Made by a program: the position numbers and the translations under genes
Notes under the pieces: generated by a model
The model's input: only the letters and a program-made list of their open reading frames with translations
What the model was told of the DNA's origin: nothing
Database searches by the model: none
Part shown: positions 1 through 11,735 of the stretch, one piece after another
Layout: the number at the start of each line of letters is the position of its first letter
Position numbering within the stretch: the stretch's first letter is position 1
Assembly (NCBI GenBank): GCA_028023455.1
Contig: JAQFVV010000323.1
Location: forward strand, 308,001 to 372,000
DNA length: 64,000 nucleotides
Reading direction: 5' to 3'
Source of the DNA: Epiperipatus broadwayi
Taxonomy: Eukaryota > Onychophora > Udeonychophora > Euonychophora > Peripatidae

Positions 1-262
1 GCCAATCAGTGCCAGCCAGAATAATCAATGGATGCCAGAAGGCTTGTGCATAAAATCCCTAACTAGTGCCTATTTATCCAATATCCCCAGACTAGTGTCT
101 AGCTTGTGGCTTTCATCAAGTCTTGGATCTAAGATCACTGCATCTAGATCTTAGGATCTAATGCAAACCACCTAGCAGCCACCTTTTATCTCTACTTAAT
201 TACAAAACTATGAGTCTAAAATTAAAAATACAATAATATTTTCAATCCAAGCTGGACAAAAT
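1..262 (+). other. Probable upstream part of a degraded LINE
   Basis: No open frame of note. The stretch runs directly into the reverse-transcriptase remnant that follows and is less AT-rich than most of the window. It is probably more of the same decayed element, but no conserved motif is visible. Confidence 0.3.
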
Positions 263-2555
263 ATGATGCAACCAATATATCAGCACTTCAAAGAAAAGTT
301 AACAAAGCATAGCCAATTCAAACCTCCAGAAAACTTTTTTGGAAAACCAGAAACAGAGACCCCATTTGAAATCGAAGATTTTGCCCTCATTCTAGCATCA
401 ATTCTAGATACATGCCACCCAGGACCACCAAAAATCCCACCATTTGTATTGTCACTTCTCAGACGAATTACAAACACATACCTGTGCCAACTCACAAATC
501 AACTATCACAAAAGCTATACAATATACAAAAGCTACATCCTGTCTCCATGGTCCCCTTCATTAAAAACAAGCACCAATAATTACAGTCTCCAATCTGAGG
601 CCAATCTCAATGGAGCCTTTGGGAATAAAAATTCTGGAAAAAGTTTTAAAAGAAAAAATTGAACCATATATAATAAAACTAATATCACAGCATCAGTATG
701 CCAACAAGGGATCATCAACAGGTCAAGCAGAACTGATATGCAAAACAATTATTAACTCAGTAATTAAAAGGAAAAAAATATGCCCCAATGGCTATGCAAT
801 TATATTTTGAAAGCGCTTTTGATTCAGTGCTAATCAAAACACTGTTAATTCAACTAAAAGCAATACCTTGCACAATATTATATTCAACCACCAATCTGCT
901 ACTAAACAGAGAAATTCACATCACATTCAATGGCAGATCATTATCATCTTTCTACCCCAGCCAATCAATACCACAAGGATCATCACTCAGCACACTATTA
1001 TTTACATTATATTTAAACCCTCTGTTAGAGCAAATTAAAAAAAATCCAAGGAATTTTAATTCCAAACACCAACACATACATATCATGTATAGCTTACATG
1101 GATGATGTCACAGTATTTCTAAAATCAAAAAAGAAATTACCTATACTGCAGGAAATCATAAGAGAATATACAGAAAATTTCAGACTAACAATCAACACCA
1201 TCAAATCAGCTGCATGGGCAATATTTACAAATAAATTAAGCACACAAATATATCAAGGGAAATTCAGTACGTTTCTAGGTTTCCAATACACTTGGGCATA
1301 AATCAAATGAGGAAGTCAATACAAACAAACTTAAAGCAGAAGCAGAGAGAATCAATGAATCACTCTCCAAATTCTATCTCTCACTCTACTCAAAAGTATA
1401 TACAATCAGCTTATTATGACTAAAATCACTTACTATTTGCCAATAATAAATTTTACAAAAACATTTATTTGAGCAATCAACTCATTATACAACAAGCTGC
1501 TATGGAAAAAAAGTAGTAGCAATTTCTATAAAGCAATTAAACCAACCAACAAAATGGAACAGTCTTGGATTGCATGCAATACAAACTTTCTACACATAAA
1601 AACAGTAAATCTATTGATTGCCGCATTTAAATATTTCCCAAACATAGAGCAAAAACTAAAAATTACACCCATTGACTGACTCCCTCCCACAGATAATTAT
1701 ATAAATAGACTATTGGTAAGTGTTGAAAACATTAAAAACAAAATAACACTTAAGAACCCTATTAAATATACTTATTGTCAAATACATGATTTTCTATCTC
1801 AGAACCAAGATAATAAGCTAACAGTACTGGAAATAGATAATAGCCAACTACTCAAAAAATACAAAAAATGGTACCTAGAACCAAAATTTTTTGACTTTAT
1901 CCTCAAATTGAATCTAAATGTATTATCTACAGCACATTTCATTTGCTTCAAAAGATTCTACCTAAATTTTGATCCAATATGTGCTTTGTTTCACAGGGAA
2001 AAAGAAACACAAGAGCATTTGATACACTACTGTAGAGGTCTAGATAAAGATAGACAACTGATGTTGAACAATTATAGGAAAAAAGAAAACACAATAGAAA
2101 AAATGCTGAAAACATTCAAGAAAAACAAAATGCCAACAACATGTGCAGCCACTTCAGTTTATATGCCTTATAGTGTACCAGATATACATTTACCTTAGAC
2201 AACAATCCAAGAAGACATCCTAACACATATCTTAACAAGCTCAAAAACTTTAAAAAAGAGACGATATTCTTGCACTACTGGACATTTTTGCCACCACTTG
2301 GTCTCTATTTAAAATAAGAGCAGCATTATATTGGATAAACAAAATATAACCTCAGATAAAATGGAAAGCCAGAAAGAACCAACAATAAGAATTGAAATAT
2401 GAAAACTATAACAATTACCCAAGACTCTAATGGTTAAAAAAAGGTATTTCTTTTTGTATTTAGTGATGAATCAATCCTAGTATATTATGTTTAATATGAT
2501 GTAACCAATTTTTGCCTAATAAATTTTGCTTTGAAGCATAAAAATTATAATAACT
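263..2555 (+). pseudogene. Decayed LINE reverse transcriptase, R2/R4-like
   Basis: A non-LTR retrotransposon relic read in pieces across frames: 263-580, 610-810, 788-1105, 1098-1301 and 1713-2198. The first piece carries a PGPPKIP motif like the PGPDKIP that opens LINE reverse transcriptases. Next come NLRPIS, a SAFDSVL block (catalytic motif A), IPQGSSLS (motif B) and MDDVTVF (motif C, where the usual YADD is YMDD). The last piece contains a C-x-FH...E-x-QEHLIHYC arrangement like the CCHC-type C-terminal finger of R2, R4/Dong and NeSL elements. A 3' UTR with an AATAAA signal follows near 2518. Frameshifts and stops rule out activity. RT assignment is firm; the R2/R4 placement rests on the C-terminal finger and is tentative. 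Confidence 0.72.
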
Positions 2556-2639
2556 AGTGGATATGAATGAAAATGTAAATAAAATGTGAGAATAATAATT
2601 TTTCAAAATATAAAATATTTATGAATAAAATTACTATTG

Positions 2640-4877
2640 CTTTTATGCATAATATAAAAGAACAACTTCTGATAATTATGTTTTTTTGGCTGTTTGGCAG
2701 ATAACAAAATAAAAATACCATATATTTGAAATAGCTATTGTGAGAGATAAAATCTCCACTGACTCAGAATAAGCAAAGTAAAACTTTAGCTTGTAAACAA
2801 CATACTAAATATAATTTAAATACTATTCGTTAATGTGCAGACTATCTACACATTTATAAACCCATAAAAAATAAATTTACATAAATTAAATATCTGGCAA
2901 CTGTAATATGATATAATATTACATAAAATAAAATGAAAATTCTAAAAGAAAAATTTTGCATAAAATTTTACTTTTTTTTTTTACCAATAAAAAAGCCTTA
3001 GTTCATAAGCAGCATCCTTTATGCTAAGACATCCATTGAGCACACATAATATTAATATGATCAGCAAATATGCTGCAAAACTTCAAATCCAATAAAATAT
3101 TTCAAGCACGGCAAAACAATTTATAAAATGAAACAACATAGTTCTTAAATGTAAATAGTTCTGAATTTAAATAACTCTGAGATATAAGACAGACAACAAA
3201 TACACACATTTGAATAATAATTCATTGCAACAATGGAAATGACAATATTGTGATATAATAATATAAATTTTAAGTTGATGGGAAAACTTTTTGGAACCTC
3301 ATGGATTAGTTTTGTTAAATCATAACTTCATTCTAATTTTTCTTAAAGACATATATCTTAAGCATTAAGAATTATTTAGACATCTCCTTTTTTTAAAATG
3401 GTTTATATGAAATAAGACATTTCCAGATTATATTTTTAAGGTTTTCTTTTTTAAATAATTCCATAAGCATTTTTTTAGCAATGAATACTTCAGCATGTTA
3501 ACTGTCTACAAAATATTTCTGCTAAAGATACAACATAGATTAACAAATTAATATTTTATATTTCTTATAAATAGCATAGTCTATTTCTCCAACATTTTAA
3601 TTGAAGAGTTCTAGCACATTCCTGAAGTATACAGTTCTTCCATATACAAAGAATTATAAGCACTTTTAAAAATTATTATTTAAACATTTATACTTAACAA
3701 ATTAACTTGTTGTGCCAGAGAATATCAGAGAGAGAACTATTAGACAAAAAACAAAATGTACCAATGCCACAATCTTTGAAAAATGTTTATTTATAGTATT
3801 CTTTTTAAATTACTCCTCCCTTTTTTATAAAGCTGTCAATTTCTTAAAATATCAAATCAACAAAACTGTTATTTTTTAAAACTCAATTATAAGACAATTC
3901 AATATACTATTGACATCATTTTAATCTAGATATTTGAAAAAAAAAATGACATGTAATCTAATGAAATAATTTGGAATAAAGTTTTCTTATATTAGTAATA
4001 AAAATATTACATAAAAAATAAATCACATTTATTTTTCCTAATGATAGAATTACCTTAAAGATATTTCTTAACTAAAGCTTAAATTAATAATTATTTATTT
4101 ACTGAATTACTATGATTAATATAATTATTTATTCATAATTTTTAAAATGAGTTTTAATAAATTACCTTAGCAATTATAAACATAATTTCTCACAATTCAC
4201 ACACACCCACACCCACATTTAAACCAGGGAAACAATGCTTTAAAATTTAACTCAAATTTTAATAATTGCTTTTAAGTAACTGATTGTGATCCATAATAAT
4301 TACTAAATAAAACATTTAAAGATATTTAATGCTAAACTAACATTAATAAAAATAACACTGACTTCTAATAAACTAATATTTTTAACTTTTTATGCTATTA
4401 TTCTAAAAATCAACAAAAGCTAACTTTAAACTAATTTGATATTGTCTGCTCTCCTAACTATTAAACTATCACCAAATATTATTTTCTGGCACACATAATA
4501 ATATAATACAGTTATGTTTATTAACAACTGCCATTACTGAAGGAAATTTAAAATATTATATTTAAAATAAATATGCTTTACATAAAGGCTGTATTAAAGT
4601 CCTTTACAACAAGACTATTGTTTATTACACATTCTACTTATGAGTTAACTATTTCTTTTTTAAAAAAGAAATCAAATAAACATAAAAATTGATTAAGCTA
4701 TGGAAAACAATTGGAGCAAGTGTAAAAACATTTGGCCACAATATAGAGTATCAGACAGTAATATATTATTAGTTTATGTATATTACAGGGTGTTTGTATT
4801 TAAAATTTAGATCTTTTTAAAATTATATATTTATTTATTAAAAAGAAGTCAATTCATTTGTTTTACATTAAAAATTG

Positions 4878-4879
<2 letters not shown>
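2640..4879 (+). repeat. Old partial copy of non-coding repeat family A (3' half)
   Basis: No coding potential. The segment aligns by eye, in the same order, with the 3' half of the long repeats at 42440-44695 and 52745-55133. Anchors include the T-run followed by an ACCAATAAA-like block (about 2970), a TTCATA-containing block (about 3000), a block around ATTTATAAAATGAAA (about 3120), an ACACAC cluster (about 4200) and an AAGCTA...TTGGAGC block near the end (about 4690). Divergence is high, so it is older than the other two copies. Like them it ends in CA followed by a TA array. Confidence 0.5.

Positions 4880-4969
<90 letters not shown>
4880..4969. repeat. (TA)n microsatellite, about 90 bp
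   Basis: Uninterrupted TA dinucleotides between the end of the family A fragment and the start of a family D repeat. An apparent reading frame through it is an artefact of the repeat. Confidence 0.97.
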
Positions 4970-4975
<6 letters not shown>

Positions 4976-5962
4976 GGTCAGGGTGTATTGGAAGTTGCAA
5001 TCTTACCGGATCTGCCATACAGGGTGCCACCAGGCTATTGGTACCTGGAAAATTTATATAGTAGGCAGATACGTACTGTTAAGATCTAATTTTTACATAT
5101 ATGTTTTATTCCAACCATCAGCCCATGGCATTAGTTCAGGGAGCAACAGAGGTAATTTATAAAACCCCCCGTGATGGGGACCCCCCCCCCCCCCCCCAAA
5201 CCCCCCATATAAATTCTTATAAGTTTTAATAAAGATTTATATTCACAAAATATATTAATATTTAAAAAAATAAAATAACCCACTGCCAGTAATTAACACA
5301 CAAAACATTTATTAATGCGCATATAAATATTTAAAAATTGAGGAATATAATTTATCTTTAGATTTTAATATTAATTTTTAAATTTCAATTACTATTTTTC
5401 AACAGTTTGTAAAGATGAACATTTTAATACACTTTACTTTATAATGTTGAGTATAGATAGGCTACATACATTACCCAGTTAAAAACTTTTCAAAACATTC
5501 ATTCAATCTCAGACTAAACGTTCATAGCCAAACCAACACCTGCTTCCAAATATATAGTTGCAACCCATATATCCCTCCACCTGCATCGACCTAACCATGA
5601 AACAAATAGCCTGAAATTAAACCCATTCAAAATAGACATAAATGATCAAAATATAAGTTATTGATGGAATTGCAGAGGGAAATTTACAATAAACCCAATG
5701 GCACTCATCATAAGATGCCACTGACACCAATAACTTAAAAGATATAGAAATAAATACATTTGGACACTCAGCATGAGGTGTCATACTTACTGATATCTAT
5801 ATATTTTAATCATATGAAAATAAATAAAAAAAAAACTAAATGTTAATGAATCTATGCAGAAATATACACCCAACTTAAATTTAATACATTTAAATAATTT
5901 AGTCAATAAATATTAATAAAAAAATGGAAATGATTCAATTAAATTAGCAAACTCAAATATAT
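4970..5962 (+). repeat. Family D interspersed repeat, first part
   Basis: Shares a long colinear match with 50801-51840. Anchors are AATGGTCA at the edge, TTTATATAGTAGGCAGATAC near 5060, an ACTGCCAGTAATTAACACAC block near 5282, and the CCATATATCCCTCC block near 5565. Relative to the later copy it lacks roughly 340 bp present at 51345-51685. It continues after the inserted TIR element at about 7187. No protein-coding signal is seen. Confidence 0.75.
5165..5206. repeat. Poly-C cluster
   Basis: Three C-runs (6, 17 and 6 bases) lie within about 40 bp of otherwise AT-rich DNA; the 17-base run is 5181-5197. The C strand could form an i-motif and the complement a G-quadruplex. It may also be a sequencing-error-prone homopolymer. 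Confidence 0.85.
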
Positions 5963-6230
5963 AAAATTTGGGTGCTTGTCTTATAGCTAAAGATGCCGTT
6001 GGATGGTGCCATTTTCACGCTAAAACTATAAAATATGTACATTCACGGGCTGTTGATTTTAATAATTTTTCTGTTCTTTTTTGTAATGCGAAAATAAAAA
6101 CAAAACAAAATCGTCTTTTTTAAATATTATTTTTTATTAACATATACAATTTAAATGATAATAATAAATGTAAAATAAAATCCACAAATTACAATTTGAT
6201 TCATGTTTTTTATATCGTATACTTTTTAAA

Positions 6231-6340
6231 TTGTGTTACGGCTTTTTTTTTATCAATTTTCTATCGGATATTTTTCTACTTGTGTTACAGCTTTTTTTTT
6301 TATCAATTTTCTATCGGATATTTTTTACTTGTGTTACAAC
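6231..6340. repeat. Tandem duplication, 49-bp period
   Basis: TTGTGTTAC starts at 6231, 6280 and 6329, each of the first two followed by a T-run and ATCAATTTTCTATCGGATA. Two full units plus the start of a third lie inside the TIR element. Confidence 0.9.
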
Positions 6341-6401
6341 TTTTTTTGTTGTTGTTTAACTAAAAAATAATAATCGTAATAAAAGTAAAAGTTGTTATGG
6401 T

Positions 6402-6472
6402 TAGTTTTAGGGTTAATTTACGGTTAGGTTTAGGGTTAGTTTTAAGGTTAGGGTTAGTTTTAGGGTTAGTGT
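6402..6472 (+). repeat. Telomere-like TTAGGG-type interstitial repeats
   Basis: About seven irregular GGTTAG / TTTAGGGTTAG units on the + strand. Vertebrates and most lophotrochozoans use TTAGGG, while most arthropods use TTAGG. The units are degenerate and sit inside a mobile element, so this is not a chromosome end. Confidence 0.75.
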
Positions 6473-7186
6473 TCTGTTTGTTTGTAATGCTAAAATAAAA
6501 TTCAAAATTGTAACCGTACTCAGACAGAAGAAAGAAACTCAAACTTTTTTAAACAACAACAAACACATACAAATGTCTTCTTTACTTATTAAACATGTTT
6601 ATAATATTTGCTTTTTATTAAATTTACAACAAAACTTGTATATTTGGACTTTTCTTACTGGATATTTTTTTCATACTGCTCTTTTTTACTTCAAAAATAT
6701 ACAGACTGTAGAATCTTCTTTGTCTCATGGAATGTTACTAACAGTACATTACTTGTTACATTACCTAACTGCAACTCAATAAAAACATAGATATTTAACA
6801 TTTTCCCAAATAAAAGTTCACTACAGTACGTTGTAATAAAGTCTTATAATTATTGTTTTAAAAAATCTGAACATTTCAATAGTTTAAAATAAAAAAAATC
6901 CAATGAAAACAACATTTCAATACAATTTAAATACAAACTCTCTCATCAAGCTGTAATTATTTTATAAATTGTGCAAATTCGGAAAATGTATTTGCTGCTA
7001 TGCGACATACATGCTGTACTGTGATGCAACATAGTGGCCTGAATTCTGTAGTACAACAAAAAAGTTGTATTATAAAAAATGCGGGTTCGAATGTGTCAGC
7101 CACAGAAACAGCATTTTTATGTATTTTGGTGTGAAAACCGCGCCATAGAGCGACATCTTTAGCTAAAAGATGAGTACCAAAATTTG

Positions 7187-8071
7187 AAATCTTAATAAAT
7201 CAGATAAAGTTCATTTTAAAATTTATGTTAGCTGATTATTAAAGGTTTGTTAAATCTTGTCAAAAGTTCTTACTTTTTTTAAAAAAAAATGTATAATTCA
7301 TATTTTACAGTAAAAGAGCTCCTGGTTCCTGGTGCTAATTCCCACGAAGTCTTTATTAGTCATACATTGATGGAAGACCAGTCTATTATTCTGGAGATGG
7401 CCTTAGCTGGTTCAATCCTGGTAGTATTTTATTGTAGGACCCATATGATTTGGATCTACAATAGTGTCATTCATAAATTAACAGTTATATCATTTGAAAT
7501 AAGGGAGAGAAAGTGAAAAGTGTGTCCTTTCACCCTTCTCAAAAAATTAAGCTGGAATTAACTCTCAATTTGAATTGTTTTCTTTTTATAGTAATCCTCC
7601 AGATTCATTGAACATAGTTTCCTGTTTCAATAATTTTCATTAAGGTCCGAGCGTTGGTTACAGCTTCTATTGGACATTCTAATTTTTTATTACTTATCTG
7701 ACTTTTTAATTATGTAAAAGCCACAAAAGCTAATTTGCTTTTCATTTAATTAATAACACAGTCATTTCCATTTACTGAGATTACATAGGAATCTTAAAAT
7801 AAAAATTAACATTTATTTTTATTTTCATTTTTTAACAAAAATAGTTTACCTTTAGATCTTTATTGTTTATATAAAAAAAGTATGTTCAAATACTTTTTTT
7901 TATTAAAAAAAAGATACTTTTAAAGTTTTCCATCTGTGCAATATATTATATACATTAAACAACTCTTTTTAATTTTAGCTTTTATGCTTTAATAAATTTA
8001 TTTTTATTTACAAACTTTTAATTTTAATTTTAAATTAATGTAATAGCATATTATATATCATTAATATATAT
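7187..8071 (+). repeat. Family D interspersed repeat, second part
   Basis: Colinear with about 51900-52720. The best anchors are CATTTAATTAATAA near 7743 (matching 52448) and the final TTTTAAATTAATGTAATAGCAT block (matching TTTTAAAATAATGTGACGG near 52683). It ends in AT-rich DNA where the gypsy element inserted. The frame at 7289-7516 is not conserved in the other copy and is not called as a gene. Confidence 0.72.
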
Positions 8072-10625
8072 TGTGCCAGGCATTATCAAATGTCCATGCA
8101 CAAAATCTGCTGTAAAGAATATTACAGCAGATACATTTATGAATTTGTAGATATTAAGCACAACAAATATATAAATGTGCTATATTAATAGTGGAGTGGT
8201 CTGAGCATTAAAATACCAACACACACCAATTTAAATAATATGAAATTGACATAGAAAATATTGTAGTAAACTCATGTATTTTTTTTGGTTTTATATTTCC
8301 TTTTTGTATATGTTTTATGATATGTTATTTTATGTATTTGGCTTTCTCTGAAAAATTCAAATAGAGAAAAGCAATTGTTCCAAAATAATTGTACATATTT
8401 TTTTTTAATTACTTTTCTAAAAACTAATTTTATTCTGTAAACTAAGAATGTTAATTGCTTGTGCAAAAATCTGATCAAAAGCAAAATGTTTGATAATGCT
8501 TTAATTAAACTGTTATCTTTTTAAAAATTCTTTTGAATTGATTTTGTGAGCAAGTGGTCTGAGTAATCAATAAGGAATGTTATAATCTAAATGATAAGAT
8601 AAATTGGAAGGATTGGCTGATTCATGCTTCTCAGGGGATTAGTGGGATTGATAGTGCTGTGGGATTCATTCTTTCTTTGGCATTCAAGTCGTTCACTACT
8701 TTTGCTCCAGAGATTTTCAATCATCTAACAACTTAGAGATAAATTTATGGACTAGACCGCTGCTGACATTTTCTAAGAAATCCATTATATAGTTCTTTTA
8801 AGAACTCTTAATAAAATTTATTATCATATACAAACAGAGGAAAATATGAAACAATCTACCAGTGAGTCCAGTAAAATGACCGTGGGGTAGACAACCAGCC
8901 AGCGCACCGCCCTTTCTCTGTCCCAAGCCGCCAAGATGTGACCACGCCAGTTCCAGCCGCCCACGATGATGACAAACGCCGCCTTACTAAATGGAAGAAA
9001 TCGTCACCACACAGCCAGTTAACTTGAAGCCCACTCAGCCCAGAGGAGAAGAATGAAGACGCAGATATAAGTTTATTTTAAGATATTTATTAACATTGAA
9101 ATAATTAACTTTTCTATTTCCGATTAGATATATATATATATTTTTTGTTATTATTATTTATCATTTAAAAATGAGAGAGTCTCTCGCATATGTATAAATT
9201 TACGGTTATTGCGGTCATAAATGGTAAAGCTTTTACTTAAATCCTTTGAGTGAATTTTTCTATTTCAAATTAGTATTTTCAGCAAAGATCGCAATGAGAT
9301 TTTTTTTTGTTGTTGTTGTTATTGCTATTCGTTTTGCTGTTGTTGTTATTCCTGAAATTCGTCAAATATAAATATGCATGTAGATATATGTATGCGTTCA
9401 TACGCTTATTATATTCGGTAAATATGATATCTCATGCTGAATATCTAAAAATGTATTTAACCGGATATCCTTTTAAGTTTTTTTTTTTTTTGTGACTGCT
9501 ACACCTCACGATGAGTGTAAGAAGGGATTGATTTATTACAGGTTCCCTGGAAGCAAGTACTCTAATAACTTTATATTTAAAATAATAGTAAGTGTATAAT
9601 TTGGCTGCACGTATATACATGTATAGAAATTTATCTTTGGCAAAACGGAAATAGATACAGTACCTTATGGTGAGTACGATATGGTATCTGAGCCCATGCA
9701 ACATATTGACTTGTTGAAAATATGAAATTAGTGATATATTTCATTGTGCAAATATGCATAGTTCCATTATTATATTTCCTATCAATAAAAAGGTTTTAAA
9801 GTTATCAGTAAAGGCGTATGCCTGTATGACCGAAAATCTCATATCTGTATATCAAATCACACAAATTAAAATTTATTTCTATTGGGTAAAAAGAGCTCAG
9901 ACCACTTCCATTACTTACAAACATTGTAAATAGCTTTAGGGATTTATTATTATTTTATTTCAAATTGTGTTTATCGATTTCAATGCATACATGGGTTGTT
10001 ATCATTAATTATTTAGTATTTTTTTTTTATTATATCATCATTAGTATGAAATGGTGGTGGGTATTTGGGATTAAATAAATATTTAATCATAATATTAAAC
10101 TTGTTTCGGTTTCGTATTATTATTTATATTGATAAAAATGTGTTCTTTCCTTATCAACCACGTACCTGTAATAATCATTTAACTTACCCATTTGAAGACC
10201 CTAGATGTAGAGTGACTGAGCTAGCCACAAAGGGATATCGCTCTACCGGGGTGTTGAATCTTATTCTCATGCTTCGCTGGACATATGGTATTGCACATCC
10301 TTCTGGGAGGGAAAAAAAATTCATTTTTATTCTTTTCTAGAAGTGGCGCGCAAAAATCTATTTTGTAAATAGATTTTTCAAAGGTGTGTACTTGCCATTG
10401 TTCTAAATATTCGGGCATTCAAATAAGATATCAACAAAAGGGTGTTTTTAACTGGAAGAGTCCTGTCAATCCACTCTTCTATCAGTTTGGCTAGAAGTAC
10501 CCATATACATGAGTACAGACAATCGGCTAGATTGGTATCCATTTCTTTTCCTGTTAAATCTTGTTCACTTCATGCTCAGTGCAAGATTAGGATCAGGAAA
10601 TCCGCAGGGAGAATGGACCGGTACA
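8072..10625 (+). repeat. 5' LTR of the gypsy-type element (2554 bp)
   Basis: Begins TGTGCCAGG and ends ACCGGTACA. It matches 15782-18340 almost perfectly; differences include a small change near 8638, T-run lengths near 9301 and 9480, and G/A at about 8191. The length is large for this superfamily, where a few hundred bases is common. It holds a conspicuous GC-rich block at about 8880-9060. Small frames inside it look incidental: they are repeated in the other LTR but carry no recognisable domain. Confidence 0.96.
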
Positions 10626-11735
10626 GTAAAACTGGCGCACAACGTGTTTTAAATGTAAAAATGGTACAATTAAGGAAAGAACAAGCTAAATTATAGAAAT
10701 GTGTAAATAACGGTAAAAATAATTTACGTGCCGTAGGTATATATAAACTCTATCTAGGTGAAATAAAAACTAAATTAAATGTTAAATATGAGAAGTTATA
10801 TAAAGTTTGATCGTTAGTTGTTTTTTTTTTTTTCTAAATATATAGTGTAATTAATAGGCCGTACAAATGAACACGCTTGGTTTGCTATATATATTTTTTG
10901 AAGATATTCTTAGTTAATTAAAAATATTTTACTCAGAAATTTGCAGTTCCAAAATGATAGTTTATTCTTTGTAGCGACGGATATTTAATATATATTTATG
11001 ATTCAAATTGTTAGCAATAAATCAAATGCTCACACTCTATTCTATAAATATACCGGATAAATAAAATAGACTTCGAAGTTATTTTAAATAAGTATACATG
11101 TAATATATTGACGTTGATATTTTGTTATATAGAGTATTGATTTTTTTCATCTTAATAATTGCTTAACAATTTGCACTTTAAACAGAGTCGCTAACATTTT
11201 ATTAGATAAATAAAGTTGCCGTTTTAAACTGAGTAAAAACTGACGTCTCATGTGTAATTAAAATAGAAATAAACTATATAAAAATTATTAAACGAATGAG
11301 TGGAGGAAAGTAGGTCACACGCTGTATATATACGTATATAAATGGTCGGAGGTTTTACAAATAAAAGTAATAGGTTATTATAGCATAATATTTTTAGAAT
11401 AACTTACAGTTGAATTTGTTGGTTTCTTGTTTTGTTTTGAAAGGGAGAGAAAATAGACATTTTAGATATAAGTATAAGACCCGTTTTTCAAAATTGTGTA
11501 ATATTTAAAGTAACTTATACTTGAAGATGTTTTTGTTTTTTATACTAGCATAACGAAATAGAGTTTCGTACGTTAAACTTGATTTTTTTTTTTACTATCT
11601 ATAAATAAGGTTAGATAGACGTAGGTAGACATGGGCGGAGTGGTTGGAACAGGGCGTAGAAAAGACACATAATCGGCGATTGGAATGGGGCAGAGTTGGG
11701 TGCGCGGTGTACTGCGTGTTTAAAAATAAAATATA
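10626..11735 (+). other. Leader of the gypsy element with primer-binding-site-like motif
   Basis: Untranslated leader of 1.1 kb. At 10633-10646, TGGCGCACAACGTG differs at one base from the tRNA-Lys-type primer site TGGCGCCCAACGTG. It lies 7 bases after the LTR end. The rest is AT-rich with no frame of note. Confidence 0.65.

Larger units (their letters stand above)
5963..7186. mobile_element. Non-autonomous terminal-inverted-repeat element (MITE-like)
   Basis: The outer about 60 bp on each side are imperfect inverted repeats. Left, 5963-6027, contains TTATAGCTAAAGATG. Right, 7122-7186, contains its counterpart CATCTTTAGCTAAAA, and the similarity runs on through a GCGCC/GGTGCC and TTTTCAC region. 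The element splits a family D repeat whose halves lie on either side, which supports insertion. Inside are a 49-bp tandem duplication (6231-6328), telomere-like motifs (6402-6472) and a tRNA B-box-like GGGTTCGAAT (about 7083). There is no transposase frame, so any movement would rely on another element. The superfamily is not assigned and I could not fix the target-site duplication. Confidence 0.72.

Noticed and set aside
4875-5162. 95-codon frame beginning in a TA run
   Set aside because: The first third is TA dinucleotide translated as YI repeats; the remainder is family D repeat and is not open in the other copy.
7031-7100. Possible tRNA or tRNA-derived SINE
   Set aside because: Only a B-box-like word is present. 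No cloverleaf can be drawn and the A-box is poor, so it is noted only as part of the TIR element.
9432-10418. Small frames of 65-91 codons on both strands in the gypsy LTR, repeated in the second LTR
   Set aside because: Conservation is explained by the LTRs being near-identical copies; no domain or plausible start context is visible.
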